Source of the DNA: Schnuerera sp. xch1
GTDB lineage: Bacteria; Bacillota; Clostridia; Tissierellales; Tepidimicrobiaceae
NCBI RefSeq assembly: GCF_019931165.1
Contig: NZ_JAIOUP010000005.1
Span: 56,267-120,266 of the forward strand
Length of the DNA: 64,000 nucleotides
Direction: 5' to 3'
Positions 7,738-17,481 of the stretch are shown one piece after another. The notes under the pieces were generated by a model. The model searched no databases, was not told where the DNA came from, and worked only from the letters and a program-made list of their open reading frames with translations. Made by a program: the position numbers and the translations under genes. How positions within the stretch are numbered: position 1 is the stretch's first letter; every line of letters begins with the position of its first letter.

Positions 7738-10416
7738 TCAACTCCCTAGCTTTTCAATTCTAACAGCAGCTACCTTTAATTCTGGAATCTTTGCCGTTTC
7801 GTCCAGTTTTGTATTGGTTAAATAGTTCGCTGCTCCTTCTGCATAATGAAAAGGCATAAACAATACATCTTCATCTATTATGTCCGTTACTTTAGCAGTT
7901 GTCACTATACTACCTCTTCTGGATGTTAATCTAACCTTCTCTCCATTAGAGATATCAAATTTATTAGCTGTTACTTCATTTATCTCCACATAGGATTCAG
8001 GAGCCAGTTCATTCAATCCTTCAACTCTTCCTGTCATGGACCTAGTGTGATAATGGTAGAGTATTCTTCCTGTAGTAAACACAAATGGATATTCTGAGTC
8101 TACAACTTCGGCACTATCCCTATGATCTACTGCCATGAATAATCCTTTACCTCTAGCTACAGTTCCTTTATGAAGATACTTTGTTCCTGGATGGCTCATA
8201 TCTGGACATGGCCATTGAATGCCTTCTTCTTCTATTCTATCATACGTTATTCCCCCATATTGGGGAGTTACAGTTCTGATTTCATCCATTATATCGCCAG
8301 GACCTGAGTATTCCTTATCATGCCCTAATTTACGCATTAGTTCATCTAATATTTGCCAATCAGCTTTTGCCTCTCCTACAGGTTCTATTGCCTTTCTTAT
8401 CCTCTGAACTCTCCTTTCAGTATTTGTGAATGTCCCATCCTTTTCAGCAAATGATGCGGCAGGCAATACTATATCTGCTAGTTCTGCTGTTTCTGTTAGA
8501 AATATATCCTGTACTACTAGAAAATCTATATCAGTTAAAGCTTTCTTTACATGATTTAAGTCCGGGTCTGATACCATTGGGTTTTCTCCCATTATATACA
8601 TGAATTTAATGTTTCCTTTTTCTGCTTCATTCATCATTTCAGGGACAGTAAGTCCTGCTTTATTTGGAAGTTTTTCTTCCCATATTGTTTCAAATTTTTT
8701 CTGAATTTCTGGCTTAAATACCTTTTGGTATCCGGGAAAGTCTGCTGGAAGTCCTCCCATATCACAGGCTCCTTGAACATTGTTCTGTCCTCTTAATGGA
8801 TTTACTCCTGCTGATTCCTTTCCTACATTTCCGCAAAGTAAACTTAAGTTGGATATGCTCATTACCGAATGAGTACCTGTAGTATGTTGAGTAATGCCCA
8901 TTGCATAGTATATACCTGCCTTATCAGCTTCTGCATATATACGAGCTGCTTTAATTATATCCTCTTTATCTACACCACAAATTTTAGCTACAACATCTAG
9001 AGTATAATCCTTTATAAGGTCCTTTAATTGTTCAAAGTTTTCCGTATTGCTTTGAACGTAGTTTTTATCATATAATTCATCTTCAATGATTACATTCATC
9101 ATTCCATTTAAAAGAGCAATATTGGAACCTGGCTTTATCTGAAGAAATACATCTGCGTAATCAGCCAATTCAATTCTTCTAGGGTCTGCTACTATCAATT
9201 TAGCTCCTCTTTTTAAAGCTCGTTTCATATAAGTTCCAATTATGGGATGATTTTCAGTAGTATTTGAACCAATTACAAATATAGCATCAGTATTTATTAT
9301 CTCCTCTATGCTATTAGTCATAGCACCGCTTCCTAATGTAGTTGCAAGACCTGCAACTGTTGAAGCATGTCAGAGGCGAGCACAATGGTCTACATTATTT
9401 GTCCCTATTAATGCTCTAAACATCTTTTGGAATAGATAGTTCTCCTCATTGGTACATCTTGCAGATGTTAATCCTGCAAAACTTTCAGAACCATATTCTT
9501 CTTTAATTTCACTTATTTTATCAATTATTAAATCATAGGCTTCTTCCCATGTAGCTTCTTCAAATTCTCCATTTCTCTTAATAAGGGGAGCCTTTAGCCT
9601 ATCAGAATGGTTTATAAAGGAATATCCAAATCTTCCTTTTACGCATAATAATCCATCGTTAGGCGTTCCTCTAGCTGGCTCTACACCTACTACCTTATCG
9701 CCCTTTACTAGCAGTTCGATTTGACATCCTACTCCACAGTAGGAACAAGTTGTTTTAACCTTTCTTATCTCCCAAGTCCTATACTTTTCTTTCTTTTTAG
9801 GCGTCAATGCACCTACAGGGCATACTGCTACACAATTCCCACATGATACACAGTTGGAAGTCGCCAACCCCAAATCAAAAGGAGTAACTACTTTTGAATC
9901 AAAACCTCTATTTCCTAGTCCAATAGCATTGGTGCACTGTAATTCATCACAAACTCTAACACATTTACCACAAAGTATACATTTATTCGGATCATAAGTA
10001 TAGAAAGGATTTGAATCATCTATATGGTAGTCTTTCTTTTCTCCTACATAAGTTCCTTCTTCTACTCCATATTCATAACAGTAATCCTGTAGTTTACACC
10101 CTCCTGCTTTTTCACATGTAAGGCAATCCTCTGGATGGTTTGAGAACAATAGATCCAATACCTCTTTTCTGGCATTTATTACCCTTTTATTATGAGTTTC
10201 TACTACCATGCCATCCCTTATCTTAGTAGAACAAGAAGTTTGAAGGTTTTTCTTTCCCTTTACTTCAACTACACATAATCTACATGCAGCATAAGGCTCT
10301 AACCTATCATCATGACATAGAGTAGGAATGGATATGCCTAATCTATTACATGCTTCAAGTATGGTAATACCACTATTAACCTGGTATTTTTTAGCATTTA
10401 TCGTTATTTCAGCCAT
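7738..10416 (-). CDS. fdhA: NAD-linked formate dehydrogenase catalytic subunit with selenocysteine (UGA at 9370-9372)
   Basis: Conventional reading gives two frames, 9370-10416 and 7738-9321, but they are one gene of 892 residues read through an in-frame TGA. The sequence around it is HCARL-U-HAS, matching the active-site Sec of FdhF/FdhA enzymes. Domains in order are a NuoG-like [2Fe-2S] domain with Cys in LCHDD and AACRLC, a HPEDCLTCEKAGGC region, two [4Fe-4S] motifs (CILCGKCVRVC, CVSCGNCVAVC), the molybdopterin [4Fe-4S] motif CSYCGVGC, then the cofactor-binding domains (GMTQ-like GITQHTTG, RGQNNVQGACDMGG) and the C-terminal beta-barrel. Sec is residue 349. ATG 10416 has AGGAG upstream; a TTG at 10425 is less likely. 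It oxidises formate or reduces CO2 with the NuoEF-like partners. Confidence 0.95.
9340..9372 (-). promoter_or_regulatory. Selenocysteine UGA codon and bacterial SECIS hairpin in fdhA
   Basis: The UGA is at 9372-9370. Eleven bases later the message forms a perfect seven-pair stem, AGTTGCA with TGCAACT (9358-9340), closing a GGTCT loop. The E. coli fdhF SECIS has the same GGUCU loop at the same distance, which is the SelB binding site. selA, selB, selC and selD are not in the window. Confidence 0.93.
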
Positions 10417-10449
10417 TGCATTCAACTCCTATCTTTTAAACAATTTTAT

Positions 10450-12345
10450 CTATTTCTTAATAACCGCTCCAACTGGGCATACTTCCATACAAGTGCCACA
10501 CTTAATACATTGTTCTGTATCTATAACATGTCTTTCCTTTAAATTTCCACTAATACATGATGCCGGACAATTATTTGCACATTTTGTACATCCTACACAT
10601 TTATCTGTAATAAAGAATTGTAATAGTTCTTGACATGAACCTGCTGGACATCTAATTTCTTTAACATGAGCTTCATATTCATGCCTAAAATATTTCATTG
10701 TAGATTTCACAGGATTTGAAGCAGTTTGTCCCAATCCACATAAAGAGCTATCTGTTATGGCTTCAGATAAGGACTCAAGTCTGTCTAAATCTTCAGGGGT
10801 TCCTTTACCCTTAGTTATTCTTTCCAATATCTCTAGCATTCTCTTAGTTCCTTCTCTGCATGGAACACATTTCCCGCAGGATTCATCTACAGTAAAATCC
10901 AAAAAAAATCTTGCAATATCCACCATACAATCTGTATCATCTAATACTATCATTCCTCCAGAGCCCATTATAGAACCAATTTTACCTAATGAAGCAAAAT
11001 CCACTGGAGTATCTAAAAATTCTTCTGGAATGCATCCTCCAGAAGGACCTCCTGTTTGAACTGCTTTAAATTTCTTTCCGTTTGGTATTCCTCCTCCAAT
11101 GTCAAATATTATTTCCCTTAAAGTGGTTCCCATAGGCACTTCCACTAAACCAGTATTCTTTATCTTTCCACCTAATGCAAATACTTTAGTACCTGGTGAA
11201 TCCTCTGTGCCAATGCTCTTAAGCCATTTCGCACCTTTTGTAATGATTGGAGGAACATTTGCTAAAGTTTCAACGTTATTGATTATAGTAGGTTTACCCC
11301 ATAATCCTTTATGAGCTGTTCTATTTATTTTTGGTCTTGGCATTCCTCTCTTACCTTCTATGGATTCCATTAGAGCTGTCCCCTCACCACATACAAAGGC
11401 TCCCGCTCCAAGTCTTATTTCTATATTAAAGTTGAACTCTGTTCCAAATATATTTTCGCCTAATAGCCCTTTTTCCTTTGCTTTTTTTATAGCTGTTTTA
11501 AGTCTTTGCACTGCTACTGGATATTCGGCTCTTACATATATATATCCTTGGTCTGAACCAATTGCATATCCGCATATAGCCATAGCTTCCAACACCGAAT
11601 GAGGATCTCCTTCTAGTATGCTTCTATCCATAAATGCTCCTGGATCACCTTCATCAGCATTACATATTACATATTTCTTATCTGCTTCATATTTGAATGC
11701 CGTTTCCCACTTTCGACCTGTTGGAAATCCTGCCCCTCCTCTACCTCTTAAATTTGATTTCTTCATAATATCTATAACTTCCTCTTGAGTCATCTCAGTT
11801 AAGGCCTTTGCTAAAGCCTGATATCCATCAAGGGCTATGTACTCATCAATACTGTTATAATCTATGATTCCGCAGTTCCTTAAAGCTATCTTCTCCTGTT
11901 TTTTATAAAAATCAACTTCGAACACTGGTTTTATATTTTCTTCTTTTATTGCACCTTCATTCAATAATCTCTCCACAACTTCATCTCTACATAGATGTTT
12001 TTCCACAATTTCATCTACATCATCAATCTTTACTTGACTATAAAATGTACCTCCTGGATATATTTCTATATTTGGTCCAGATTCACATAGCCCAAAACAG
12101 CCTGCTATACTTACGTTCACATCAGTTAATTCTTCCTTATCTATCTTCTGTTCAAACCTCTTCTTTAATTCATCTGCACCTGATGAATGGCATCCAGGCC
12201 CTCCACATATTAAAACGTGTTTCTTATCCGAAACGTTTTCTTTATTGATACTGGAAATTCCATTATTTTTCTTTTCTAACCTTAATGTCATGGTCTTTAA
12301 TGTCTTTTTTTTTATCTCATTCAACATCTCTATAGTAATCATCAT
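10450..12345 (-). CDS. NuoF-like NADH/FMN-binding iron-sulfur subunit of the formate dehydrogenase complex
   Basis: A 631-residue protein like HydB and related NuoF subunits of soluble FDH/hydrogenase complexes. The N-terminal 120 residues form a thioredoxin-like [2Fe-2S] domain (ICGGPGCHSSG, AGCFGLCES). The central FMN/NADH domain begins with LRGRGGAGFPTGRKW near residue 198, with CNADEGDPGAF soon after, and ends with the [4Fe-4S] motif ESCGKCVPCREG near 487. The C-terminus adds two ferredoxin clusters, CVGCTKCANNC and CIKCGTCMEVC. It passes electrons between FdhA and NAD, and may bifurcate with ferredoxin. ATG follows GGGAGG and the next gene is fdhA. Confidence 0.93.
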   Translation of the reverse strand: MMITIEMLNEIKKKTLKTMTLRLEKKNNGISSINKENVSDKKHVLICGGPGCHSSGADELKKRFEQKIDKEELTDVNVSIAGCFGLCESGPNIEIYPGGTFYSQVKIDDVDEIVEKHLCRDEVVERLLNEGAIKEENIKPVFEVDFYKKQEKIALRNCGIIDYNSIDEYIALDGYQALAKALTEMTQEEVIDIMKKSNLRGRGGAGFPTGRKWETAFKYEADKKYVICNADEGDPGAFMDRSILEGDPHSVLEAMAICGYAIGSDQGYIYVRAEYPVAVQRLKTAIKKAKEKGLLGENIFGTEFNFNIEIRLGAGAFVCGEGTALMESIEGKRGMPRPKINRTAHKGLWGKPTIINNVETLANVPPIITKGAKWLKSIGTEDSPGTKVFALGGKIKNTGLVEVPMGTTLREIIFDIGGGIPNGKKFKAVQTGGPSGGCIPEEFLDTPVDFASLGKIGSIMGSGGMIVLDDTDCMVDIARFFLDFTVDESCGKCVPCREGTKRMLEILERITKGKGTPEDLDRLESLSEAITDSSLCGLGQTASNPVKSTMKYFRHEYEAHVKEIRCPAGSCQELLQFFITDKCVGCTKCANNCPASCISGNLKERHVIDTEQCIKCGTCMEVCPVGAVIKK

Positions 12346-12359
12346 TTTTACCTCCCATT

Positions 12360-12845
12360 CTATCTATATTTATTCAATATTTCTTCCACATCATCTACAG
12401 TGAGTCTTCCATATATTTCATCATTTATCATCATCACCGGAGCTAATCCACAAGATCCTAAGCATCTAGTTGCATCAATAGAAAATTTTCTATCTGGAGT
12501 AGTTTCTGCTATAGTTATTCCTAAAATTTCTTCAATCTTTGCTAATATATCTTGTCCACCTTTTACATAACAGGCTGTTCCTAAACATACACCTATTACA
12601 TTTTCCCCTTTTGGAATTAAGGAAAATTGAGAGTAAAAGGTTGCTACACCATATATTTCTGATAAAGGAATATTAAGTTCTTTTGAAATCATCTTCTGGA
12701 TCTCAATGGGAAGGTAGCCAAATAAATCTTGGGCTTCTTGCAATATCATCATTAATGCACCCTTTTTATACCTTTTTTCCTTCATGAAGCTATTTAATTG
12801 TTCAACTCTTTCTTTATTTCCTTCCCAATTGAATTTGAATTCCAT
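12360..12845 (-). CDS. NuoE-like [2Fe-2S] subunit of the formate dehydrogenase complex
   Basis: A 161-residue thioredoxin-like ferredoxin. The four cluster cysteines lie in GVCLGTACYVKG and ATRCLGSCGLAP. The family supplies the small electron-transfer subunit next to NuoF/HydB proteins. The ATG at 12845 has AAAGGAGG eight bases upstream; an in-frame start at 12890 would run through the leader terminator and is rejected. It is the first gene of the FDH operon, 14 bases before the NuoF-like gene. Confidence 0.93.
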   Translation of the reverse strand: MEFKFNWEGNKERVEQLNSFMKEKRYKKGALMMILQEAQDLFGYLPIEIQKMISKELNIPLSEIYGVATFYSQFSLIPKGENVIGVCLGTACYVKGGQDILAKIEEILGITIAETTPDRKFSIDATRCLGSCGLAPVMMINDEIYGRLTVDDVEEILNKYR

Positions 12846-12872
12846 CTTATTGCCTCCTTTTGCCAAGTTATC

Positions 12873-12901
12873 AAAAAAGACAGCTTTCACCTATGCTGCC
12901 T
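12873..12901 (-). terminator. Leader terminator/attenuator of the FDH operon
   Basis: On the minus strand AGGCAGC pairs with GCTGTCT (seven pairs, one G-U) over a ten-base loop and runs into six T, 28 bases before the NuoE-like ATG. A promoter-like sequence lies upstream, so this would act as an attenuator inside the leader rather than as the end of the preceding gene. Confidence 0.6.
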
Positions 12902-12980
12902 CTTACTTTCAACAGATTTTTTGTTTATATTTTTCTAACTTCCTATATTCAATTCTATACAAAATAGATAATATATTATA

Positions 12981-13030
12981 ATACTAAAATATATTATACT
13001 ACTTGTCAATATATTCATAACCTTATGAAT
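12981..13030 (-). promoter_or_regulatory. FDH operon promoter with upstream palindrome
   Basis: TTGACA (13009-13004) and TAGTAT (12986-12981) are 17 bases apart on the minus strand. Directly upstream of the -35 lies a perfect palindrome ATTCATAA-CC-TTATGAAT (13013-13030), well placed for an activator or repressor. The regulator is unknown. Confidence 0.5.
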
Positions 13031-13055
13031 TCGTTATATTTTTAACTAAAATATA

Positions 13056-13087
13056 AAAACATTTAAGTAGAACTACTTAAATGTTTT
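13056..13087 (-). terminator. Terminator overlapping the end of the GCS2-like gene
   Basis: Two 15-base arms (13056-13070 and 13073-13087) are exact complements with a two-base loop. The stop codon of the GCS2-like gene lies inside the hairpin, and a T-rich stretch follows on the minus strand. Confidence 0.75.
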
Positions 13088-14380
13088 TATTAACGATTTA
13101 TCTAATATACAACAATTTAACGATTCCTTTTTCCCTAAATGTTCTTTTTCCCTTATTATTTCATAAGGGTTCTTTTTATCTTTTATCATTTCTTCTAGAG
13201 GTTGAATATATTTTAATTCACTAGAATTTAACCCATCCTTTGCTAATGTTATAAGCCAATTCCCTATTTCATGTATAGTTTTTTCTTTTAATTTTCCATT
13301 TAATCCCTTCTTAGAAATACTCTTATTTGCATCAATTACATCTTCCATATTTACATTCTTTACATATTCATAGATTTTAGATAAATTATCATCATTATAA
13401 AAAATTCCTTTTAATAGAACTACTGCAGCGAAGTTTAATGGATAAGGTACTGAATCCATCATACGTATTTCTATATATTTTTTAGTCCTTACATCAGGAA
13501 AGACCATAGTTAACATATGCTCTAATTCTGCAATAGAATAATTTTCTGGATCAAAAATTTCTCTTACCAGTTTCTTTCCTGTAGGATAGGTATTTTCTCC
13601 ATCATATACAAATATAGGGGGTACATTTAAGATATACTCTGCGTATTTCCTGTACCCAAAGTTATTATCAAATGTTCCCGGTACTATTCCTGTTCTATCA
13701 TTATCACAATTTTGCCATATAAATGATCTCAAATTATACCTTCCCCATCTTTCTTCTTCAAAATAATATCCATTATCAAAAAGTGCATATAAAACTGGTG
13801 ATAGAGCATTTGCTATCTTGAATTTCTTAACATAATCCTCTTCAGATTTATAATCAATTGCTACCTGTAACGAAGCTGTACCTTTCATCATATTATGAGC
13901 ATGTATACCTTTTGTTTTAAAATATTCATACATATAATCATACCGTTTCTTTGGTATTATCTTAATCTCTTGAATTTTGGATATTGGATGATATCCAACT
14001 GTAATCAATGCCTGATTTTTACTTTCTAAAATTGGGATTATGTGTCGTAAAAAACTGAAATATTCATTTTCTAAATCCTGTATGTTCTTTTGAGGATTAA
14101 TACTTAACTCTATTTGGCTTCCAGGTTCAAGGGTTATAATTCTATTTTCATTGCTAAGACCTAATAGATGCTCTCCCTCATAATTGCCTACCCATCCATA
14201 GCCTTCTAACTCCTTTAAGGTTTCTTCTACTCCATTTTCTCCATAATATGAAATAGTATACAAGGTGTCCTTATCTATTATAAAGTGTTCAAATTCTACA
14301 CCTACCTTAAAATCCTCTTCATTAGTTTCACTATTTTTGAAATAACTTACAAATTCCTCTATTTGTTTATCATAATTCAA
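13073..14380 (-). CDS. Glutamate-cysteine ligase-like protein (GCS2 family)
   Basis: A 435-residue soluble protein. Family features are VGVEFEHFIID near residue 26, TLEPGSQIELS near 82, MKGTASLQVAIDY near 165 and YIEIRMMDSVPYPLNF near 300, matching the GCS2/plant-type gamma-glutamylcysteine synthetases. The expected reaction is ATP-dependent joining of glutamate to cysteine, though related enzymes use other amines. It starts at TTG with GAGGAGA eight bases upstream. An ATP-grasp glutathionylspermidine-synthase-like gene lies at 29.2-30.5 kb, which may belong to the same thiol or polyamine pathway. Substrate is inferred only. Confidence 0.75.
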   Translation of the reverse strand: MNYDKQIEEFVSYFKNSETNEEDFKVGVEFEHFIIDKDTLYTISYYGENGVEETLKELEGYGWVGNYEGEHLLGLSNENRIITLEPGSQIELSINPQKNIQDLENEYFSFLRHIIPILESKNQALITVGYHPISKIQEIKIIPKKRYDYMYEYFKTKGIHAHNMMKGTASLQVAIDYKSEEDYVKKFKIANALSPVLYALFDNGYYFEEERWGRYNLRSFIWQNCDNDRTGIVPGTFDNNFGYRKYAEYILNVPPIFVYDGENTYPTGKKLVREIFDPENYSIAELEHMLTMVFPDVRTKKYIEIRMMDSVPYPLNFAAVVLLKGIFYNDDNLSKIYEYVKNVNMEDVIDANKSISKKGLNGKLKEKTIHEIGNWLITLAKDGLNSSELKYIQPLEEMIKDKKNPYEIIREKEHLGKKESLNCCILDKSLIKTFK

Positions 14381-14419
14381 TTTTTATGTCTCCTCTCCTT
14401 GGCACTAATATACTTTATA

Positions 14420-14896
14420 TTACTTAACCAGTATATCTATATTCCCTTTAGTTATCTCCCTTAAATCATCTACATCTAACTCGATTTGAACTCCTATCTT
14501 CCCACCACTTACAATTATAGTATCTAAATCTAAAGCAGATTTATCGACAAAAGTAGGATAATTCTTCTTCATACCTATAGGAGAACAGCCTCCTCTTATA
14601 TAACCAGTACACTTTCTTATATCCTTTACATGGATCATCTCTATTTTCTTTTCTCTAGTTATATTTGCAGCCTTCTTAAAATCTAACTCTGCTGCTACAG
14701 GAATTATAAAAACATATATTTCTCCACTTTTACCTTTAGCCACAAGGGTTTTGAATACAGTACGTACATTCCTTCCAATTTTGTTAGCAACTGAAATCCC
14801 ATCTATCTTATCATCTCTTCTATCATAGGTTATCACATTGTATTTTTTATTATGAGTATCTAGGATCCGCATCGCATTTGTTTTTGCCTTTGACAT
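14420..14896 (-). CDS. ybaK: Cys-tRNA(Pro)/Cys-tRNA(Cys) deacylase YbaK/EbsC
   Basis: A 158-residue protein of the YbaK/ProX editing-domain family, which hydrolyses mischarged Cys-tRNA(Pro). Features are the VFKTLVAKGK strand near residue 45, YVFIIPVAAELDFKKAA with the catalytic lysine region near 60, and the GYIRGGCSPIGMKKNYPTFVD loop near 97-117. It lies 39 bp upstream of the GCS2-like gene on the same strand. GAGGGT lies upstream of the ATG. The function is not specific to its neighbours. Confidence 0.9.
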   Translation of the reverse strand: MSKAKTNAMRILDTHNKKYNVITYDRRDDKIDGISVANKIGRNVRTVFKTLVAKGKSGEIYVFIIPVAAELDFKKAANITREKKIEMIHVKDIRKCTGYIRGGCSPIGMKKNYPTFVDKSALDLDTIIVSGGKIGVQIELDVDDLREITKGNIDILVK

Positions 14897-15029
14897 CGTA
14901 AACCCTCACTTTTCTAATTTAAAGCATGAAATTGTCTTTATTATATTATAAACCTTTAATATTCTTAAAGCAAAGTATTAGTACCCAAATCTGTGAGAAA
15001 ATAAACTTTCTATCAATATTCTTTTTTGT

Positions 15030-15812
15030 TTATGCCAATCCAGATAATACTTTACCAATTAAGTATGCAGCAACTGCTGCAATTCCTCCAACCACAAGCA
15101 TTTCCAACCCAGAAGTAAACCAATTCCTCTCAGTCACCTTCACTTTCAATGCTCCTAAAATAAAAAGTGTTACTCCTGTCAATACAATTGCCAATACAAA
15201 TGTTGAATCTCCTATATCTGGTATAAAAGAAGATAATACATAAGCTATCAAAGGAATAAATCCAAAAACCAGAAATGAAAAGAATGTGACTAGTGCGTTC
15301 CTAATTGGAGATTCTTCCTCTTCTACAATTCCTAATTCTTCTACCATCATCACATCTATCCAAGCCTTTTTATTCTTCGATAATATATCCATCATCTGTT
15401 TAGCATCCTCTTCACTCATACCCTTAGCCATGTATATCTCTACCATTTCTTGCATTTCTCCTTCAGGATAATGTTCTACTTCCCAAGTTTCTCTTTCTCT
15501 CTCTACTTGCTGATATTCTACCTCTGCTTTTGTGGACAAATAATCTCCAATTGCCATAGACAGTCCATCCGCTATTAAATTAGCAAATCCCATTATTAAA
15601 ACTATTCCAGTGTTAAGCGCTGCTCCTGCAACTCCAGCTACAACTGCAAATGTGGTAATTATCCCATCTAATCCTCCATATACTAAACTTTTAATATATT
15701 TACCTTGTCCTTCATTATGAGGCTCATATCCTTTATTATGAGCTTTGATTGTAGCATCAATATCTTTATTCCTATAAGCTTCTCGAGCTTTATCCAGATT
15801 CCTCGTAAGCAT
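15030..15812 (-). CDS. VIT1/CCC1 family membrane protein (Fe/Mn transporter)
   Basis: A 260-residue membrane protein. An N-terminal soluble segment of about 40 residues leads to GGLDGIITTFAVVAGVAGA and IADGLSMAIGDYLSTKAE, the first two membrane helices of VIT-family iron/manganese transporters. A charged cytoplasmic domain with many Glu and Met (residues 95-165) follows, as in metal-binding VIT loops, and three more hydrophobic segments finish the protein. Expected role is metal export or sequestration. AGGAGG lies seven bases before the ATG. It stands alone between oppositely unrelated neighbours on the same strand. Confidence 0.85.
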   Translation of the reverse strand: MLTRNLDKAREAYRNKDIDATIKAHNKGYEPHNEGQGKYIKSLVYGGLDGIITTFAVVAGVAGAALNTGIVLIMGFANLIADGLSMAIGDYLSTKAEVEYQQVERERETWEVEHYPEGEMQEMVEIYMAKGMSEEDAKQMMDILSKNKKAWIDVMMVEELGIVEEEESPIRNALVTFFSFLVFGFIPLIAYVLSSFIPDIGDSTFVLAIVLTGVTLFILGALKVKVTERNWFTSGLEMLVVGGIAAVAAYLIGKVLSGLA

Positions 15813-15834
15813 AAAACTCCTCCTTCAATCATAT

Positions 15835-17481
15835 TTATCTATTATTAACTAATTTTTTGTTCACTTCAAATACCTTCTTCCAAGTGAATAGGTTTATAAT
15901 AATCAATACTACCATATATATTAATATACCATATGGAATGGTCATAGCTATGAAATGAGCTAATGCAAACAGTCCTAAGAGTAACATTAAAGGTATCATT
16001 GCTAATCCACTACCGTGATTTGCAGTTTCAAAAGGTTCAGAAAAAGGTAGAGTATCATTGAGTATTTTAGAACAAATTGTAATATATAATAATATGCTTA
16101 TGAATATAATAATTAAATGAATAAATACTTCACCTCCAAATACAAACATAGAAACTATGCTAATTAAGACATATAAAGGCAATATTATATTGACGAGTGA
16201 AGCCTTTACAGCACCTTTAATTATGGATAATAAGTCAACTACAGGGGCAATCTTATAGATCCATGCACCTTTATAATTACCTGAATATCCTAAATTCATT
16301 ATTATATTAGGAACCATAATGCCAACAAAATATAGGCTAAGAAACATCTTGCTACCCTTTAACCAACCTAAACCTTCTGAACCAATTGCTGTTAATATGA
16401 ATATAAAAGGAAATATCATGGAAAAACCTAAAGATGGATAAACTCTCAACTTAAAAACTCTTTCCTTTTTGATCATATTAGTAGCAAATCTGAAAAATGT
16501 CCTCTCTTCTTTAGACCTGCATACAATCTTAGCTAAATAGAAGTTTAGACCTTTATTTCTGGGTTTTGAATGCCCACTGGTATCATTTAGTTTCTGTAAA
16601 TTATATTCAAATATTGGTATAAGCTTAGTATATATGATTATTGCTATTATTGGCATTACGACAGCCAGCGCAGTAAACATCAATATATAATTGCTGACAT
16701 TTCCATTTAATATCAGTTCAAATGGCCCTCCGAACCATATAGGAGGTAATATATATTGCCACGGTTTTGGTGTAAACTCTATATTCAATAATTCATCAAA
16801 ACTAAACAATCTGCCTAACAATTGATATCCTACAGTTATGGTTATAGTCAATATTATTTGAAAATAATTAATTATATCCTTTAATTTTTCCCCATCGAAA
16901 AATTTAAGGATTAACAGATATAACAATGCTGTCAACACTATTATTAAAAGATCCATAAGTATTATTTCAATAAAAAATATCATCGAAAATAACAATCCAT
17001 GCTTAATGAATCCTGCTATAAAACCAGGCCCTATAAAAGCAATAGTAATATAGAACATATAAATAGTAATATGAATCATCTTTGCTATATTCAACGTCTT
17101 GCTATTTATTGGACGAGAAAGTATTATATCCTTATCTTTTAAATCCAACAATACTGTTGAAAAATCTGATACTAAAGTAATTGTCATCATAAACATTATT
17201 ACTCCAAATACAAAACTCATCTGAAATAGGTAACTTTCACCTAGCACTATAAATGGAATAAATACAATCCCTAACAATATATAAAGGCCTAGTGATTTTA
17301 TTAAATTATTCCCATCTTTCTTTTTCTTGTTAGATGAATTCAACATAGTTGTAGGAGTTCTTCTTCCATCTAAAGTAAGTTTTACTTTTAATATTTTTCT
17401 CATTGTATCATAATCTATTCCAAATTTTTGAAACATCCCATCAAATATATCTAAAAACTTTAGTATTCTAAATTCCTCCAT
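15835..17481 (-). CDS. ABC exporter membrane permease
   Basis: A 548-residue integral membrane protein with about twelve hydrophobic segments and a long cytoplasmic loop near residues 280-340. It overlaps the stop of the ATPase gene upstream by 14 bp, so the pair forms one exporter. AAGGGG lies nine bases before the ATG. It resembles large ABC-2 type permeases of Firmicutes without a known substrate. No specificity motif is recognised. Confidence 0.8.
   Translation of the reverse strand: MEEFRILKFLDIFDGMFQKFGIDYDTMRKILKVKLTLDGRRTPTTMLNSSNKKKKDGNNLIKSLGLYILLGIVFIPFIVLGESYLFQMSFVFGVIMFMMTITLVSDFSTVLLDLKDKDIILSRPINSKTLNIAKMIHITIYMFYITIAFIGPGFIAGFIKHGLLFSMIFFIEIILMDLLIIVLTALLYLLILKFFDGEKLKDIINYFQIILTITITVGYQLLGRLFSFDELLNIEFTPKPWQYILPPIWFGGPFELILNGNVSNYILMFTALAVVMPIIAIIIYTKLIPIFEYNLQKLNDTSGHSKPRNKGLNFYLAKIVCRSKEERTFFRFATNMIKKERVFKLRVYPSLGFSMIFPFIFILTAIGSEGLGWLKGSKMFLSLYFVGIMVPNIIMNLGYSGNYKGAWIYKIAPVVDLLSIIKGAVKASLVNIILPLYVLISIVSMFVFGGEVFIHLIIIFISILLYITICSKILNDTLPFSEPFETANHGSGLAMIPLMLLLGLFALAHFIAMTIPYGILIYMVVLIIINLFTWKKVFEVNKKLVNNR

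Noticed and set aside
12846..12890. Upstream start for the NuoE-like protein
   Set aside because: It would add 15 residues unlike the family and run through the leader terminator, while the ATG at 12845 has a strong ribosome binding site.
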